Below are positions 8,589 to 17,574 of a stretch of 56,804 nucleotides of DNA, one piece after another (position 1 is the stretch's first letter; the number at the start of each line of letters is the position of its first letter). The translations under genes and the position numbers were made by a program. Origin of the DNA: JACJXF01 sp964349045 (GTDB taxonomy: Bacteria > Bacteroidota > Bacteroidia > Bacteroidales > GCA-2748055); the NCBI GenBank assembly GCA_964349045.1, contig CAYGFI010000012.1, positions 1-56,804 of the forward strand, written 5' to 3'. The notes beneath the pieces were generated by a model. It ran no database searches. It had not been told where the DNA came from and saw nothing but the letters and a program-made list of their open reading frames with translations.

Positions 8589-9503
8589 ATGGACACCCCA
8601 ATCTTATTTTGGATACTTTTCAATGTTTTTGTACTGATCATGTTAGCCCTTGATCTGGGGGTGTTTCATCGGAAGACTCACGAAATCTCTTTAAAAGAGG
8701 CCTTAACATGGACAGCAGTTTGGGTTTTCCTTGCCCTTGTTTTTAATGCCGCCATTTTTTACTGGAAAGGCAGGCAGTCGGCTCTGGAGTTTTTTACCGG
8801 ATATTTAGTGGAGAAAGCCCTGAGTGTTGATAATATCTTCGTATTTCTGATGGTATTCACGTATTTCCAGGTCCCTTCAAAATATCAGCACAAAGTATTG
8901 TTCTGGGGTATAATAGGTGCACTGGTCATGCGTGTGATATTTATATTTGCCGGGGTCGCTCTGATTGAAAGATTTCATTTTACCATTTACATTTTTGGTG
9001 CATTATTGATTTATACAGGTTATAAAATGTTCTTTCATAATAATGCAAAGATAGAGCCTGATAAAAATCCGGTAATAAAGTTCTTTAAAAAGTTTATGCC
9101 GGTAACACCCGATTTACACGAAGACAAATTCTTTGTCAAACTCAACGGGAAAAAATTTGCAACCCCTTTATTTTTAGTTTTGATTCTCATAGAAACAACA
9201 GATCTTATTTTTGCAGTGGATAGCATACCAGCTATTTTGGCAATAACACAGGATCAGTTTATTGTCTATACTTCCAATGTGTTTGCAATCTTAGGTCTGC
9301 GCTCACTTTATTTTGCCCTGGCAGGTGTAGTGCATCGCTTTTGGTTGCTGAGTTATGGCCTTGCCATAGTTTTGATTTTTGTTGGCATAAAAATGCTCCT
9401 CGTCGATTTCTATAAAATTCCGATTGAATGGTCATTGCTTTTTATTGCCTTTGTTATTACAGCCAGTATTGTCTTTTCATTAAGAATTAAGAAAATTAAA
9501 TAG
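8589..9503 (+). CDS. TerC/Alx family integral membrane protein
   Basis: This 304-residue membrane protein has about nine hydrophobic helices. The family blocks are clear: ALDLGVFHRK near residue 20, the EKALSVDNIFVFLMVF motif near residue 81, and the second acidic motif ETTDLIFAVDSIPAILAITQ near residue 202, then SNVFAILGLRSLYFAL. The acidic residues in the two DN/D motifs are thought to bind metal ions; the E. coli homologues TerC and Alx are linked to tellurite resistance and manganese export. It is the first gene of a three-gene operon, 8 bases before DedA. I see no yybP-ykoY-like riboswitch structure in the short leader. Manganese efflux is the likeliest role, by family. Confidence 0.9.
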   Translation: MDTPILFWILFNVFVLIMLALDLGVFHRKTHEISLKEALTWTAVWVFLALVFNAAIFYWKGRQSALEFFTGYLVEKALSVDNIFVFLMVFTYFQVPSKYQHKVLFWGIIGALVMRVIFIFAGVALIERFHFTIYIFGALLIYTGYKMFFHNNAKIEPDKNPVIKFFKKFMPVTPDLHEDKFFVKLNGKKFATPLFLVLILIETTDLIFAVDSIPAILAITQDQFIVYTSNVFAILGLRSLYFALAGVVHRFWLLSYGLAIVLIFVGIKMLLVDFYKIPIEWSLLFIAFVITASIVFSLRIKKIK

Positions 9504-9511
9504 GTTATATT

Positions 9512-10144
9512 ATGATTCTTTTAGAAAGCAATTTCTGGAGCTACATATTCGATGCACATCATATCATTGAATTTGGTGGGTTGTTTCTGATCCTGGCGAT
9601 AATATACCTGGAAACAGGCTTTTTTCTTGGGTTTGTATTGCCCGGAGGTGATTATATGCTTTTTGCCACAGGTATTTTCTGTGGCACTCATTATTTAGAT
9701 ATTCCTTTGCCTTGGCTTTTAGCCATACTGATTGTTGCATCCTTCATGGGCGACTTAACAGGATATTTCAAAGGGAAGTGGCTAGGGGAGAAGTTTTTTA
9801 CAGATAACAAATCCCGATTTTTTAAGAAGGAATATCTCGAACGCGGAAGTGGTTTTTATACCCGTTATGGAGTGTGGGCATTTATTCTTGGACGTTTTAT
9901 GCCTATTATCCGCACCCTGGTGCCAATGATAGCCGGTGCATCGGCATTTTCATTCCGTAAGTTTTTACTTTTCAATATTTTGGGCGCAGTTACATGGATT
10001 GGAACACTTGTTCCATTAGGATATTTCATTGGTAAAACATACCCCGAGGTAATAAAATATTCAATTTATATATTATTGCTTTTTTTTGCTATAGCCTCAT
10101 TTCCTATGTTAAGAATTATGTTTTTAAAAGTAAAAAAGTCATGA
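9512..10144 (+). CDS. DedA family (VTT domain) membrane protein
   Basis: This 210-residue protein has the DedA pattern. A membrane-embedded G-rich segment FFLGFVLPGGDYMLFATGIF lies at about residues 38-57, and G-D-L-T-G-Y-F-K-G-K near 80-89. The conserved FYTRYGVWAFILGRFMPIIR then TLVPMIAGASAFSFRKFL lies at about residues 116-153. DedA proteins act as membrane lipid flippases/transporters (undecaprenyl phosphate or phospholipid) and affect membrane potential and cation sensitivity. It starts 8 bases after TerC and its stop overlaps the start of the channel gene by four bases (ATGA), so the three are translationally coupled. Which lipid it handles is not shown. Confidence 0.9.
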   Translation: MILLESNFWSYIFDAHHIIEFGGLFLILAIIYLETGFFLGFVLPGGDYMLFATGIFCGTHYLDIPLPWLLAILIVASFMGDLTGYFKGKWLGEKFFTDNKSRFFKKEYLERGSGFYTRYGVWAFILGRFMPIIRTLVPMIAGASAFSFRKFLLFNILGAVTWIGTLVPLGYFIGKTYPEVIKYSIYILLLFFAIASFPMLRIMFLKVKKS

Positions 10145-11001
10145 ACCTTATTTTTGAAACAGCTTTAAAAATCGTAAAGAATAAAATATTCAATGGTTTC
10201 ATATTTTTCCTGATTTTACTTTCAGCCATAGTTATAGGTATTGAGACATATCCCGGAATTTCTGAAAAACAGAGACTTTTATTGGGTTTTCTCGATAAGC
10301 TGATCATTATATTCTTTACCATAGAAATCAGCTTGAAAATTCTTTCCAATGGGAAAAGGCCATGGAGCTTTTTTTTAGACCCATGGAATGTATTTGATTT
10401 TATAATTGTCGCGGTTTGTCTGATTCCTGCAGTCGACACGCATTTCTTTGCTGTACTCCGGATTCTGAGGATTTTGAGAATATTGCGGATGATAACCTTT
10501 TTCCCAAAACTTCGACTTCTTATCGGAACATTGCTAAAGAGTATTCCTTCCATGGGTTATATCATACTGCTCATTGCAATTCTTTTTTATGTTTATGCAA
10601 TTGTTGGTGTTTTTGCTTTTGGATCCTCCGATCCTATGCATTTTGGCGATTTGCATCATACATTTATTACACTTTTTAAAGTTTTAACACTTGAAGGCTG
10701 GACAGATATTATGAATAGTCACATTTATGGTCCTGTTTCAAGTGGTAATATGCAAATAATATCATTTTGGCCCTTTCTGTATTTTGCCAGTTTTATATTA
10801 ATTGGAGCCATGATAATTATGAACTTATTTATAGGTGTAATTATGAACAGCATGCAGGAAAGCCAAAATGAATTATCGCAGGAGATTCAGGAACTTAAAA
10901 TTCAGGATAAAAACTCTGAAGAGCTTTATTCAAATATAATGGCTAAACTCGACGAGCTGAGAAATGAGATTCAAACCTTTAGGGAAATGAAAAAAGAATA
11001 A
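10141..11001 (+). CDS. Six-helix voltage-gated cation channel (NaChBac/CavMr type)
   Basis: This 286-residue protein has S1-S6 in order. The S4 voltage sensor has arginines every third residue (R107, R110, R113, R116 in VLRILRILRILR). A pore loop carries T183-L-E-G-W-T-D189, the selectivity filter, followed by S6 (ILIGAMIIMNLFIGVIMNSM). The C-terminal 45 residues (LSQEIQELKIQDKN...) form a coiled coil, as in tetrameric bacterial channels. The canonical NaChBac filter is TLESWAS; here glycine replaces serine and threonine-aspartate follows. To my recollection a glycine at this place marks the calcium-selective channel CavMr, and LEGWTD also resembles one repeat of animal calcium channels. The gene is coupled to DedA by a 4-base overlap. 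Confidence 0.88.
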   Translation: MNLIFETALKIVKNKIFNGFIFFLILLSAIVIGIETYPGISEKQRLLLGFLDKLIIIFFTIEISLKILSNGKRPWSFFLDPWNVFDFIIVAVCLIPAVDTHFFAVLRILRILRILRMITFFPKLRLLIGTLLKSIPSMGYIILLIAILFYVYAIVGVFAFGSSDPMHFGDLHHTFITLFKVLTLEGWTDIMNSHIYGPVSSGNMQIISFWPFLYFASFILIGAMIIMNLFIGVIMNSMQESQNELSQEIQELKIQDKNSEELYSNIMAKLDELRNEIQTFREMKKE

Positions 11002-11348
11002 ACTTTAAAAAGACCCACCTGCTAACTCTTACTTAATAAAAATTGTTCGATTAAGGGTATATACTCTACAACAGTGTGCAAGGCATCACCCGAAATACCA
11101 CAATTACGATGGTGTCTTAATATGACTTTTTAAAAATATGTTTATTTATCTATATTTATCGACTTGCTAAGTTGCATTATAACAATCAGATAACCTGTAT
11201 TTGGTGCAATATTTTCTATACTTCTCTCATATTTTATCTATCTGATTCTCTTTTCATCTAATTTTATGTTGATTATATCCGTTGATATGATTTATTATTA
11301 GTTGGTTTGCAGTAAACCATTGACTCAAATTCATTAAACTACCAGTAT
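11002..11348. other. Intergenic region before SusC, no gene seen
   Basis: These 347 bases are AT-rich and contain no plausible reading frame or tRNA. They must hold the promoter of the SusC operon, but I find no clean TTTG/TANNTTTG pair. A 17-base stretch at 11162-11178 repeats, with one mismatch, a stretch at 16-32 upstream of the first gene in the window. Confidence 0.5.
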
Positions 11349-14300
11349 ATGATAAAAGTATATCTGAGAAGTATATTGTTTATTATGTTTCTTGCTCTGG
11401 TCGTAAGCCATTCTTTGGCACAGGAAAGCAGAATCAGGATTAGCGGTAAAATCACTGATTCTGAATCCGGCTTACCCCTCCCCGGTGCTACGGTTGTAGT
11501 TGTTGGAACAAATGCTGGTGTTGTTACCAACCTTGAGGGTCTTTACACCCTTGAGGTTCCTCCTGGAGGAAAAGCCCTGCAGACCTCTTTTATCGGCTAC
11601 CAGCCTCAGACGCAGGAAATTAATTCCAGAACAATCATTGACTTTTCTCTGCAGACTGAAGCTCTTGCTTTGGATGAAATAGCTGTTGTGGGTTATGGTG
11701 TTCAGAAACGTTCCAATATTACCGGCGCTATATCCTCGGTTAAAGTGGATAACCTTGAAAACAAATCAATGCTTCGTCTCGACCAGGTTCTTCAGGGGAT
11801 GTCGTCCGGGGTTTTTGTATCACAGAACGGCGGAGCTCCGGGTTCTGAACCTTCTATTCATATTCGTGGTGTGGGATCAATCAACAGCACTGATCCTTTA
11901 TATATTATAGATGGTATCCGGATGTCGCCCGGAAATCATTTTGATATCGATGATGTCGAATCCATTGAAATACTGAAAGATGCATCATCCTCTGCAATCT
12001 ACGGTGCTAAAGCGGCCCACGGCGTAATCCTTATTACCACCAAAAAAGGTAAAGGAGATACGCAGGTTACTTTCAAAACCTCCCTCGGAAAAAGAGGTCC
12101 GATAAAACTTCCAACATTGTTGGGCAGGGAAGACTATATAAATTATAAAAATGAATCACGGCTAAATGGCGGACAGGGTCCCTTACCCGACTGGAGCATG
12201 TACCCTGACGATACGGACTGGATCAGCGAATTTTACGGCGGCAGCGGAATAATAAAAACCTATGATTTCTCCGTTTCAAAGGGAGATGAGAAATTCAATT
12301 TTTATTTCTCTGCAGGTTATGATGATGAAGAAGGAATCCTGATCGACAACACCTATAAGCGATACAGCAGCAGAATCAATTCAGACATCAAACTTACAAG
12401 ATGGTTTAAAATAGGAGAAAACCTCTTAATCTCTAAAGTAAAGGAAAATCCTATTGACAATTTCAATGAGAATTATACAGGGGCCATCCCTTTCCGCTCG
12501 ATTCCCATTATGCCGGTTTACGATAATAACAATTCTTTCGGGGGATGGGGAAAAGCGCCTGTATATTTCCAGGGGCCAAACCCGGTTGCCAGCCAGTACC
12601 AGCAGCACGAAACCAGGGATTATAACCGGGTTGACGGGAATATCTTTGCCGAAGTGACTCCGGTAAAAGGATTGTTAATCAAGGCAATGGCAGGCTATAA
12701 CAGTTACGCTTTTTTAAGTGAAAAATTCCTCGAGGCATTTAACTATGGCTCTTTTGCCAACTCCCAAAACTCATTGTCGTTTGGCACAGCCCATAGTACC
12801 TCTTTAACAGGAAACCTGGTTGCCACATATGACAAATCTTTCGGAAATCATAATTTAAAATTTATGGCTGGTTACGAGGCGTCACAGTATGACGGGCTTC
12901 ATTTTAACCTGATTGGAACTGATGCTCCAATTGACTTTATCAGGAGTATGAATTTAACCACCGGAAGCTTTAACGTTACTGACAGATCAGGCATTGACCA
13001 GGCACGGACTCTTTCGCAGTTCGCCAGGTTCAACTATAATTACGCTGAAAAGTATCTCCTTGAAGCGAATATCCGGAGAGATGCTTCATCCCCGAAGTTT
13101 GGGCCCTCCAATATCTGGGGGATCTTCCCCTCATTCTCCGCCGGATGGATAATCTCCAGAGAAGCTTTTTTCGAAAATGTACCTTTTATCAGTACACTAA
13201 AACTCAGGGCCAGTTCCGGAAAGCTGGGATCAGACAATATTGGGAATTATATTTATCTTAAAACCTATACCTCACAATTCACAAGCTATGCATTCGATCA
13301 GGCAGGGTCCAACAAGGTTTCCGGGTTTTTTATCAGTAAATTCCCTAACGAAGATGTGAAATGGGAAGAGGTTTATATGCATAATATTGGAATGAATCTT
13401 ACCGCATTTGAGAATAAACTATCCATGAGTGTCGATTTCTATCTTAAAGACACAAAGGATCTTTTATATGGAGTACCCATTCCACCTTCAGTTGGAATTT
13501 CTGTCCATAATTTCAGCCCGGTGAACCCCGAGCTGAATATCGGAACTCTTCGTAATACAGGAATTGATATCGAATTGGGCTATACCTGGAAAATTGACAG
13601 GTTTGCTTTGAATCTTAACGGGAATACTTCCTTCATGAAAAACGAAATGCGCTCTTTAAGCAAGGGTCAATATATTATCGGGGGAGATGGGGGCGGTCAG
13701 ATGGGTGGAATGACCAGAACCGAGCCGGGGATGCCCATTTCCAGCTTCTACGGATATGAGGTTCAGCAAATGCTGAATTCATCTTCCGATATCTTTGCAA
13801 TCAACTCCTATGCCGATGATGGGACCTACCAGGAAGGAGGAACTGGTCCCGGTGATTTTATGTATGTAGATATCAGCGGACCCGGTGGAAAACCCGATGG
13901 ACAAATAACTGCAGAGCACGACCGGGTTTACATAGGTAATCCCTGGCCGAAAATAACCTATGCTCTTAATGCCGGTCTCATCTATAATAAAATGTTTGAT
14001 ATTTCCCTTCAGTTCCAGGGAGTTCAGGGCGTGGATGTTTTCAATGCAGATAAAGCCTACACAAGGAATTTCTTTGGTGATGCAAACACTTCAACTCTTA
14101 TTTATGAAGCCTGGACAAAAGAAAATCATACGGAACATCCCAGGAATATCGCCGGCGATCCAAATGGGAATTTCGGAAAACCTTCCGACTATTTCGTGGA
14201 GGATGGTTCTTACCTTAAGCTGAGGAACGCACAGATCGGGTTTAACATGCCGACACATATTTTAAAGAAATTAAAACTTCCAAAACTAAGAATATATATA

Positions 14301-14441
14301 AATGCTAATAACCTGCTCACCATAACTAAATATTCAGGCATCGATCCGGAAATAGCTGGTACCAATACAAGTCGTGGTGTGGATTATGGCCTTTACCCGC
14401 AGGTAAGGACAGTTTCCTGTGGGTTGGAAGTGAAATTCTAG
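11349..14441 (+). CDS. SusC/RagA TonB-linked outer-membrane transporter
   Basis: At 1030 residues this is a full-length SusC-family protein. A signal peptide ends near residue 25 (VVSHSLAQ). A carboxypeptidase-regulatory-like domain follows at about 30-105 (ISGKITDSESGLPLPGATVV). The region after it carries the family box DEIAVVGYGVQKRSNITGAI, and the plug domain (about 125-230) contains ILKDASSSAIYGAKAAHGVI. The remaining residues form the beta-barrel, ending YGLYPQVRTVSCGLEVKF with the aromatic last residue. There is no N-terminal STN domain, so it is a plain importer rather than a signal transducer. SusD follows after 85 bases. It imports oligosaccharides together with SusD; the neighbouring GH71/99-like gene hints at an alpha-linked glucan or mannan. 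Confidence 0.95.
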   Translation: MIKVYLRSILFIMFLALVVSHSLAQESRIRISGKITDSESGLPLPGATVVVVGTNAGVVTNLEGLYTLEVPPGGKALQTSFIGYQPQTQEINSRTIIDFSLQTEALALDEIAVVGYGVQKRSNITGAISSVKVDNLENKSMLRLDQVLQGMSSGVFVSQNGGAPGSEPSIHIRGVGSINSTDPLYIIDGIRMSPGNHFDIDDVESIEILKDASSSAIYGAKAAHGVILITTKKGKGDTQVTFKTSLGKRGPIKLPTLLGREDYINYKNESRLNGGQGPLPDWSMYPDDTDWISEFYGGSGIIKTYDFSVSKGDEKFNFYFSAGYDDEEGILIDNTYKRYSSRINSDIKLTRWFKIGENLLISKVKENPIDNFNENYTGAIPFRSIPIMPVYDNNNSFGGWGKAPVYFQGPNPVASQYQQHETRDYNRVDGNIFAEVTPVKGLLIKAMAGYNSYAFLSEKFLEAFNYGSFANSQNSLSFGTAHSTSLTGNLVATYDKSFGNHNLKFMAGYEASQYDGLHFNLIGTDAPIDFIRSMNLTTGSFNVTDRSGIDQARTLSQFARFNYNYAEKYLLEANIRRDASSPKFGPSNIWGIFPSFSAGWIISREAFFENVPFISTLKLRASSGKLGSDNIGNYIYLKTYTSQFTSYAFDQAGSNKVSGFFISKFPNEDVKWEEVYMHNIGMNLTAFENKLSMSVDFYLKDTKDLLYGVPIPPSVGISVHNFSPVNPELNIGTLRNTGIDIELGYTWKIDRFALNLNGNTSFMKNEMRSLSKGQYIIGGDGGGQMGGMTRTEPGMPISSFYGYEVQQMLNSSSDIFAINSYADDGTYQEGGTGPGDFMYVDISGPGGKPDGQITAEHDRVYIGNPWPKITYALNAGLIYNKMFDISLQFQGVQGVDVFNADKAYTRNFFGDANTSTLIYEAWTKENHTEHPRNIAGDPNGNFGKPSDYFVEDGSYLKLRNAQIGFNMPTHILKKLKLPKLRIYINANNLLTITKYSGIDPEIAGTNTSRGVDYGLYPQVRTVSCGLEVKF

Positions 14442-14454
14442 AATCTTTTTTCCA

Positions 14455-14497
14455 GGGCTGAAAGCCCATTATATATCAACACAGGGCAACGCCTTGT
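14455..14497 (+). other. Two small hairpins in the SusC-SusD gap
   Basis: GGGCT-gaa-AGCCC at 14455-14467 and ACAGGGC-aac-GCCTTGT at 14481-14497 are two short perfect or near-perfect stem-loops in the 85-base spacer. They could protect the 3' end of the SusC message or tune SusC:SusD stoichiometry. Neither is followed by a T-run, so I do not call a terminator. Confidence 0.4.
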
Positions 14498-14526
14498 AGT
14501 ATCAACAAAGTAAGCATCTGTAAAAA

Positions 14527-16089
14527 ATGAAAAGAATAAAAAAAAGTGTTCGGTTAGCGATAATCACAATAAGCCTGGTAAGCCTGTCTGCTTGTTCCGA
14601 GGATAAATTCCTCAACATTACCAACGAGAATGAACTCAATTCAGCAAACTATTACTCAAAGGTAGATAACTTCGACCTGGCCCTGAATGCGGCTTATTCC
14701 TCCCTGAAAAGCCTGGATCTTTACGGACAATCTTTTTATGATCAGACCTTGCTTACCCTTCCCCACGAGTCGGATTACTGGAACGCACAGAGCAGGAACG
14801 AGGTAAATTCAGCCGATGGCTGGGTATATAAAACATGGAGAGGCTGGTATCGCGCTGTGGCAGAAGCAAATGATATAATTGAAAATGTCCCCGGTTATAT
14901 CGAAAAATACAATCCAAATGAAACCGAACGGGATCAATTGAATAGAATCCTCGGGCAGGCGCATTTCCTTAGAGCTTTTTCCTATTTCAATCTGGTCAGA
15001 CTTTGGGGAGAATCTTCCTATTCAATTGATAAAACAAGACTGGCTGTACCATTAATCCTTAAAGTAGCTTCAATCAGGGCGGAAATGATGGTCCCCCGGG
15101 CAAATGTGGGTGAAGTTTATTTGCAGGTTATCAGTGATTTTGAAATGGCAGAAGATCTTCTGCCGGAAACCTGGGACGACAACAATATTGCCAGGGTAAA
15201 TAAAATTGCTTCCAAAGCTTTTCTGGGCCAGGTTTATCTTTACATGGACGACAATGAAAAAGCCAAAACCTATTTCGAAGAAATTCTGGGAAATAATAAC
15301 TATTCCCTGGTACCATTTAAGAGATACGACGACCTGTTCCAGGGGAAAAACGAATTCAGCGAAGAGTCCATTTTCGAACTTAATTACACAGTCGATCTGG
15401 TGCAGAACATATGGGAAAACGGCCTTGGATCGGGTATAGCGCTGTCGTGCGCACCTCCCGACCGGGGTTGGAGCAATGTAACTCCCCATGGAGTCAATAT
15501 TTTCCGATTCGGGAACGATCCCAGGCTTAAAATATGTACCTATGCACCCTCTGATTCGGCTGCGGATATCGAAGGGAAAATGATTCCGGCAGGGGCAAGT
15601 ACATTTAATTATACAGGTCATAGTTTCAGGAAATATGTTCCTCAGGATTATTGTGTATACACAACCAACAGGAATAGCGGGACAAACTTCATCATCCTTC
15701 GGCTGGCAGATATTTACCTCATGTATGCTGAAATTAATAATAACCTGGGATCAGACGTCATAGCCTCTGAATATATGAACAAGGTGAGAAGAAGAGCCTA
15801 CGGTCTTGACCCTGAAATTCCCCAACCTGCTGTCGATTATACAGGGCTTACCGGTAACGTACTTCGTGACTCCATCAGAGAAGAACGATTCAGGGAACTT
15901 TTTGCTGAAGGTCACCGATGGTATGATATTGTCCGCTGGAGAATTGTAGAAGAAGAAGTGATTAAATACAATGATTTCAGGGTAACACAGGGATTGATTT
16001 TATTTCAACCCTGGGATTATTACTATCCCGTTCCCCTGGCCGAAGTGGATAATAACAGCAGTATGACGCCAAGTACCGGTTATGAATAA
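14527..16089 (+). CDS. SusD/RagB outer-membrane lipoprotein
   Basis: This 520-residue protein has a lipoprotein signal peptide with cysteine at about residue 23 (LVSLSACSEDKFLN), and the serine/acidic residues after it suit surface export. The N-terminal SusD-like domain contains the TPR-type helices (GQAHFLRAFSYFNLVRLWGE near residue 145). The C-terminal RagB region has ILRLADIYLMYAEINNNLGS near residue 394 and the terminal family box IREERFRELFAEGHRWYDIV near residue 452. SusD caps the SusC barrel and binds the incoming glycan. It lies between SusC and a SusE/F-like lipoprotein in one operon. Confidence 0.95.
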   Translation: MKRIKKSVRLAIITISLVSLSACSEDKFLNITNENELNSANYYSKVDNFDLALNAAYSSLKSLDLYGQSFYDQTLLTLPHESDYWNAQSRNEVNSADGWVYKTWRGWYRAVAEANDIIENVPGYIEKYNPNETERDQLNRILGQAHFLRAFSYFNLVRLWGESSYSIDKTRLAVPLILKVASIRAEMMVPRANVGEVYLQVISDFEMAEDLLPETWDDNNIARVNKIASKAFLGQVYLYMDDNEKAKTYFEEILGNNNYSLVPFKRYDDLFQGKNEFSEESIFELNYTVDLVQNIWENGLGSGIALSCAPPDRGWSNVTPHGVNIFRFGNDPRLKICTYAPSDSAADIEGKMIPAGASTFNYTGHSFRKYVPQDYCVYTTNRNSGTNFIILRLADIYLMYAEINNNLGSDVIASEYMNKVRRRAYGLDPEIPQPAVDYTGLTGNVLRDSIREERFRELFAEGHRWYDIVRWRIVEEEVIKYNDFRVTQGLILFQPWDYYYPVPLAEVDNNSSMTPSTGYE

Positions 16090-16160
16090 TAGAATGCTTA
16101 TCAACATCTTTAGTTTATACTAAAGTCAAAATAACCAATTAATTAACTAAAAATTAAATT

Positions 16161-17411
16161 ATGAAAAAGTTTCTCTTAACTCAGCTGGTGATTTTACTTA
16201 TAGTTCCGGCTTTTTTCTATTCCTGTGAAAAAGAAGAAAAGGACCCAATCGTGCTCGTTCCAAAACTTAGCGGACTTTATGTATTCGGTACGAACACCGT
16301 TGCAGAAGTTGCTGTAGATCCAAATGCTAAAATGGCAAAGGCAGTGCTGAATCCTGATAAAAGCGCAGGTGATCAAAGCCGGGAAGGCATTTATGGAAAA
16401 CTGATGCATATCGGGGCGAACAGTTCAATTCAATTCACTTATGTTGATACTTCACTTATGCCTGTATCATACGGCGCTGTTAATGGTGGTAAAATAGTTG
16501 CCGGTGCTGATCTGGGTCACACAGATGTAACTGATAATATCATAGCCGATACCCTGGTATTGGATGAAGTTCCAATCCAGATTACAGAAGAAGGTTTGTA
16601 TTATGTTTATGTGGATTTTAACACACTAGCGTTCAGAATCATAAAAGTGAGAGCTGAAATAATTGGCGACGCAACTATTCTCATGTGGACAGCAGGAACA
16701 CCCTTACCCCAGATATTCAGCTCAGTAGATTCAACAGTTTTTGAAATAACAGATCTGACTCTCAAAGGTTCAGCCGGTTACAAATATAAGTTTAACAACG
16801 GCTGGGAGCTATATAATGATGGTAATATGGCAACACATACACACCTTGGCGTTGAAAGTTATGCTGATTCATGGGCAACCGGGATCAATAATATAGGGTA
16901 CTTTGGTGATAATATTCCTCAAAAGGAAGATGGAAGATTTACTATTCGACTGAAATATACTGCTTCTTCAGGTGAATGGAAAGAAACCAAAACCAAAACA
17001 GGTATAATTCTTATAGACTATTCCGCAAAACAAATGGGCCTTTTCGGTAATGCGTATGAAACATCCCCAGGCGTCATCGCCAATTGGGGAAGCGGATCTG
17101 ACGGTTACCAATTACATGTACCGGTAAAAACCGGAACAATTTATACATGGACATGGAATAATGTTGACCTGATCGAGGGCCGGGAATTTATCTTCCTTGA
17201 AAACGGAACCTGGGGAGGATTGCAGCTCGACTGGGAAATGCTTACCTCTGTGGAGGGACAGGCCGTTACGGAAGGGAAAATCGTTGATGCAACTACCACA
17301 GGAGGTCAGTGGCATAATTTCCAGGTGGTTACCGGTGGAAAATATAATATTACCCTGGTAATTGACGCGGAAGCAGAAACAAAGACTGTAACAATAGTAA
17401 GTACTCCCTAA
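16161..17411 (+). CDS. SusE/SusF-like surface glycan-binding lipoprotein
   Basis: This 416-residue lipoprotein has a signal peptide ending LIVPAFFYSC (cysteine near residue 22) followed by EKEEKDP, the acidic tract typical of lipoproteins exported to the cell surface. Later there are at least two beta-rich modules with tryptophan-containing motifs of the SusE/F kind: KGSAGYKYKFNNGWELYNDG with a following GDNIPQKEDGRFTIRLKYTA, and HVPVKTGTIYTWTWNNVDLI. It is 71 bases after SusD and is followed by a strong terminator, so it is the last gene of the SusCD operon. SusE/F proteins bind the target polysaccharide at the surface. The family is assigned from position and repeat style rather than from a diagnostic motif. 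Confidence 0.75.
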   Translation: MKKFLLTQLVILLIVPAFFYSCEKEEKDPIVLVPKLSGLYVFGTNTVAEVAVDPNAKMAKAVLNPDKSAGDQSREGIYGKLMHIGANSSIQFTYVDTSLMPVSYGAVNGGKIVAGADLGHTDVTDNIIADTLVLDEVPIQITEEGLYYVYVDFNTLAFRIIKVRAEIIGDATILMWTAGTPLPQIFSSVDSTVFEITDLTLKGSAGYKYKFNNGWELYNDGNMATHTHLGVESYADSWATGINNIGYFGDNIPQKEDGRFTIRLKYTASSGEWKETKTKTGIILIDYSAKQMGLFGNAYETSPGVIANWGSGSDGYQLHVPVKTGTIYTWTWNNVDLIEGREFIFLENGTWGGLQLDWEMLTSVEGQAVTEGKIVDATTTGGQWHNFQVVTGGKYNITLVIDAEAETKTVTIVSTP

Positions 17412-17416
17412 ACTTT

Positions 17417-17456
17417 AAACCGGCAGGCTTTAGAATTCTCCATAGCCTGCCGGTTT
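17417..17456 (+). terminator. Strong intrinsic terminator after the SusCDE operon
   Basis: AAACCGGCAGGCT at 17417-17429 pairs perfectly with AGCCTGCCGGTTT at 17444-17456, a 13-base-pair stem with a 14-base loop. The right arm ends in TTTT. It lies six bases after the stop of the SusE/F-like gene and separates that operon from the GH71/99-like gene. Confidence 0.85.
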
Positions 17457-17574
17457 TACCGTTGAAACTTCCTGGTAAGAAAACTTTCAAAATTAAATCT
17501 TAATTTGGCCACGGGAGATGGAGATGCTTTTTAAATTCTCCCCGAATCTTCTGCTGCCGTATTGCATTGAAACG

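Noticed and set aside
15070..15621. 183-codon minus-strand frame inside SusD
   Set aside because: Antisense shadow of a clear SusD gene, no recognisable domain.
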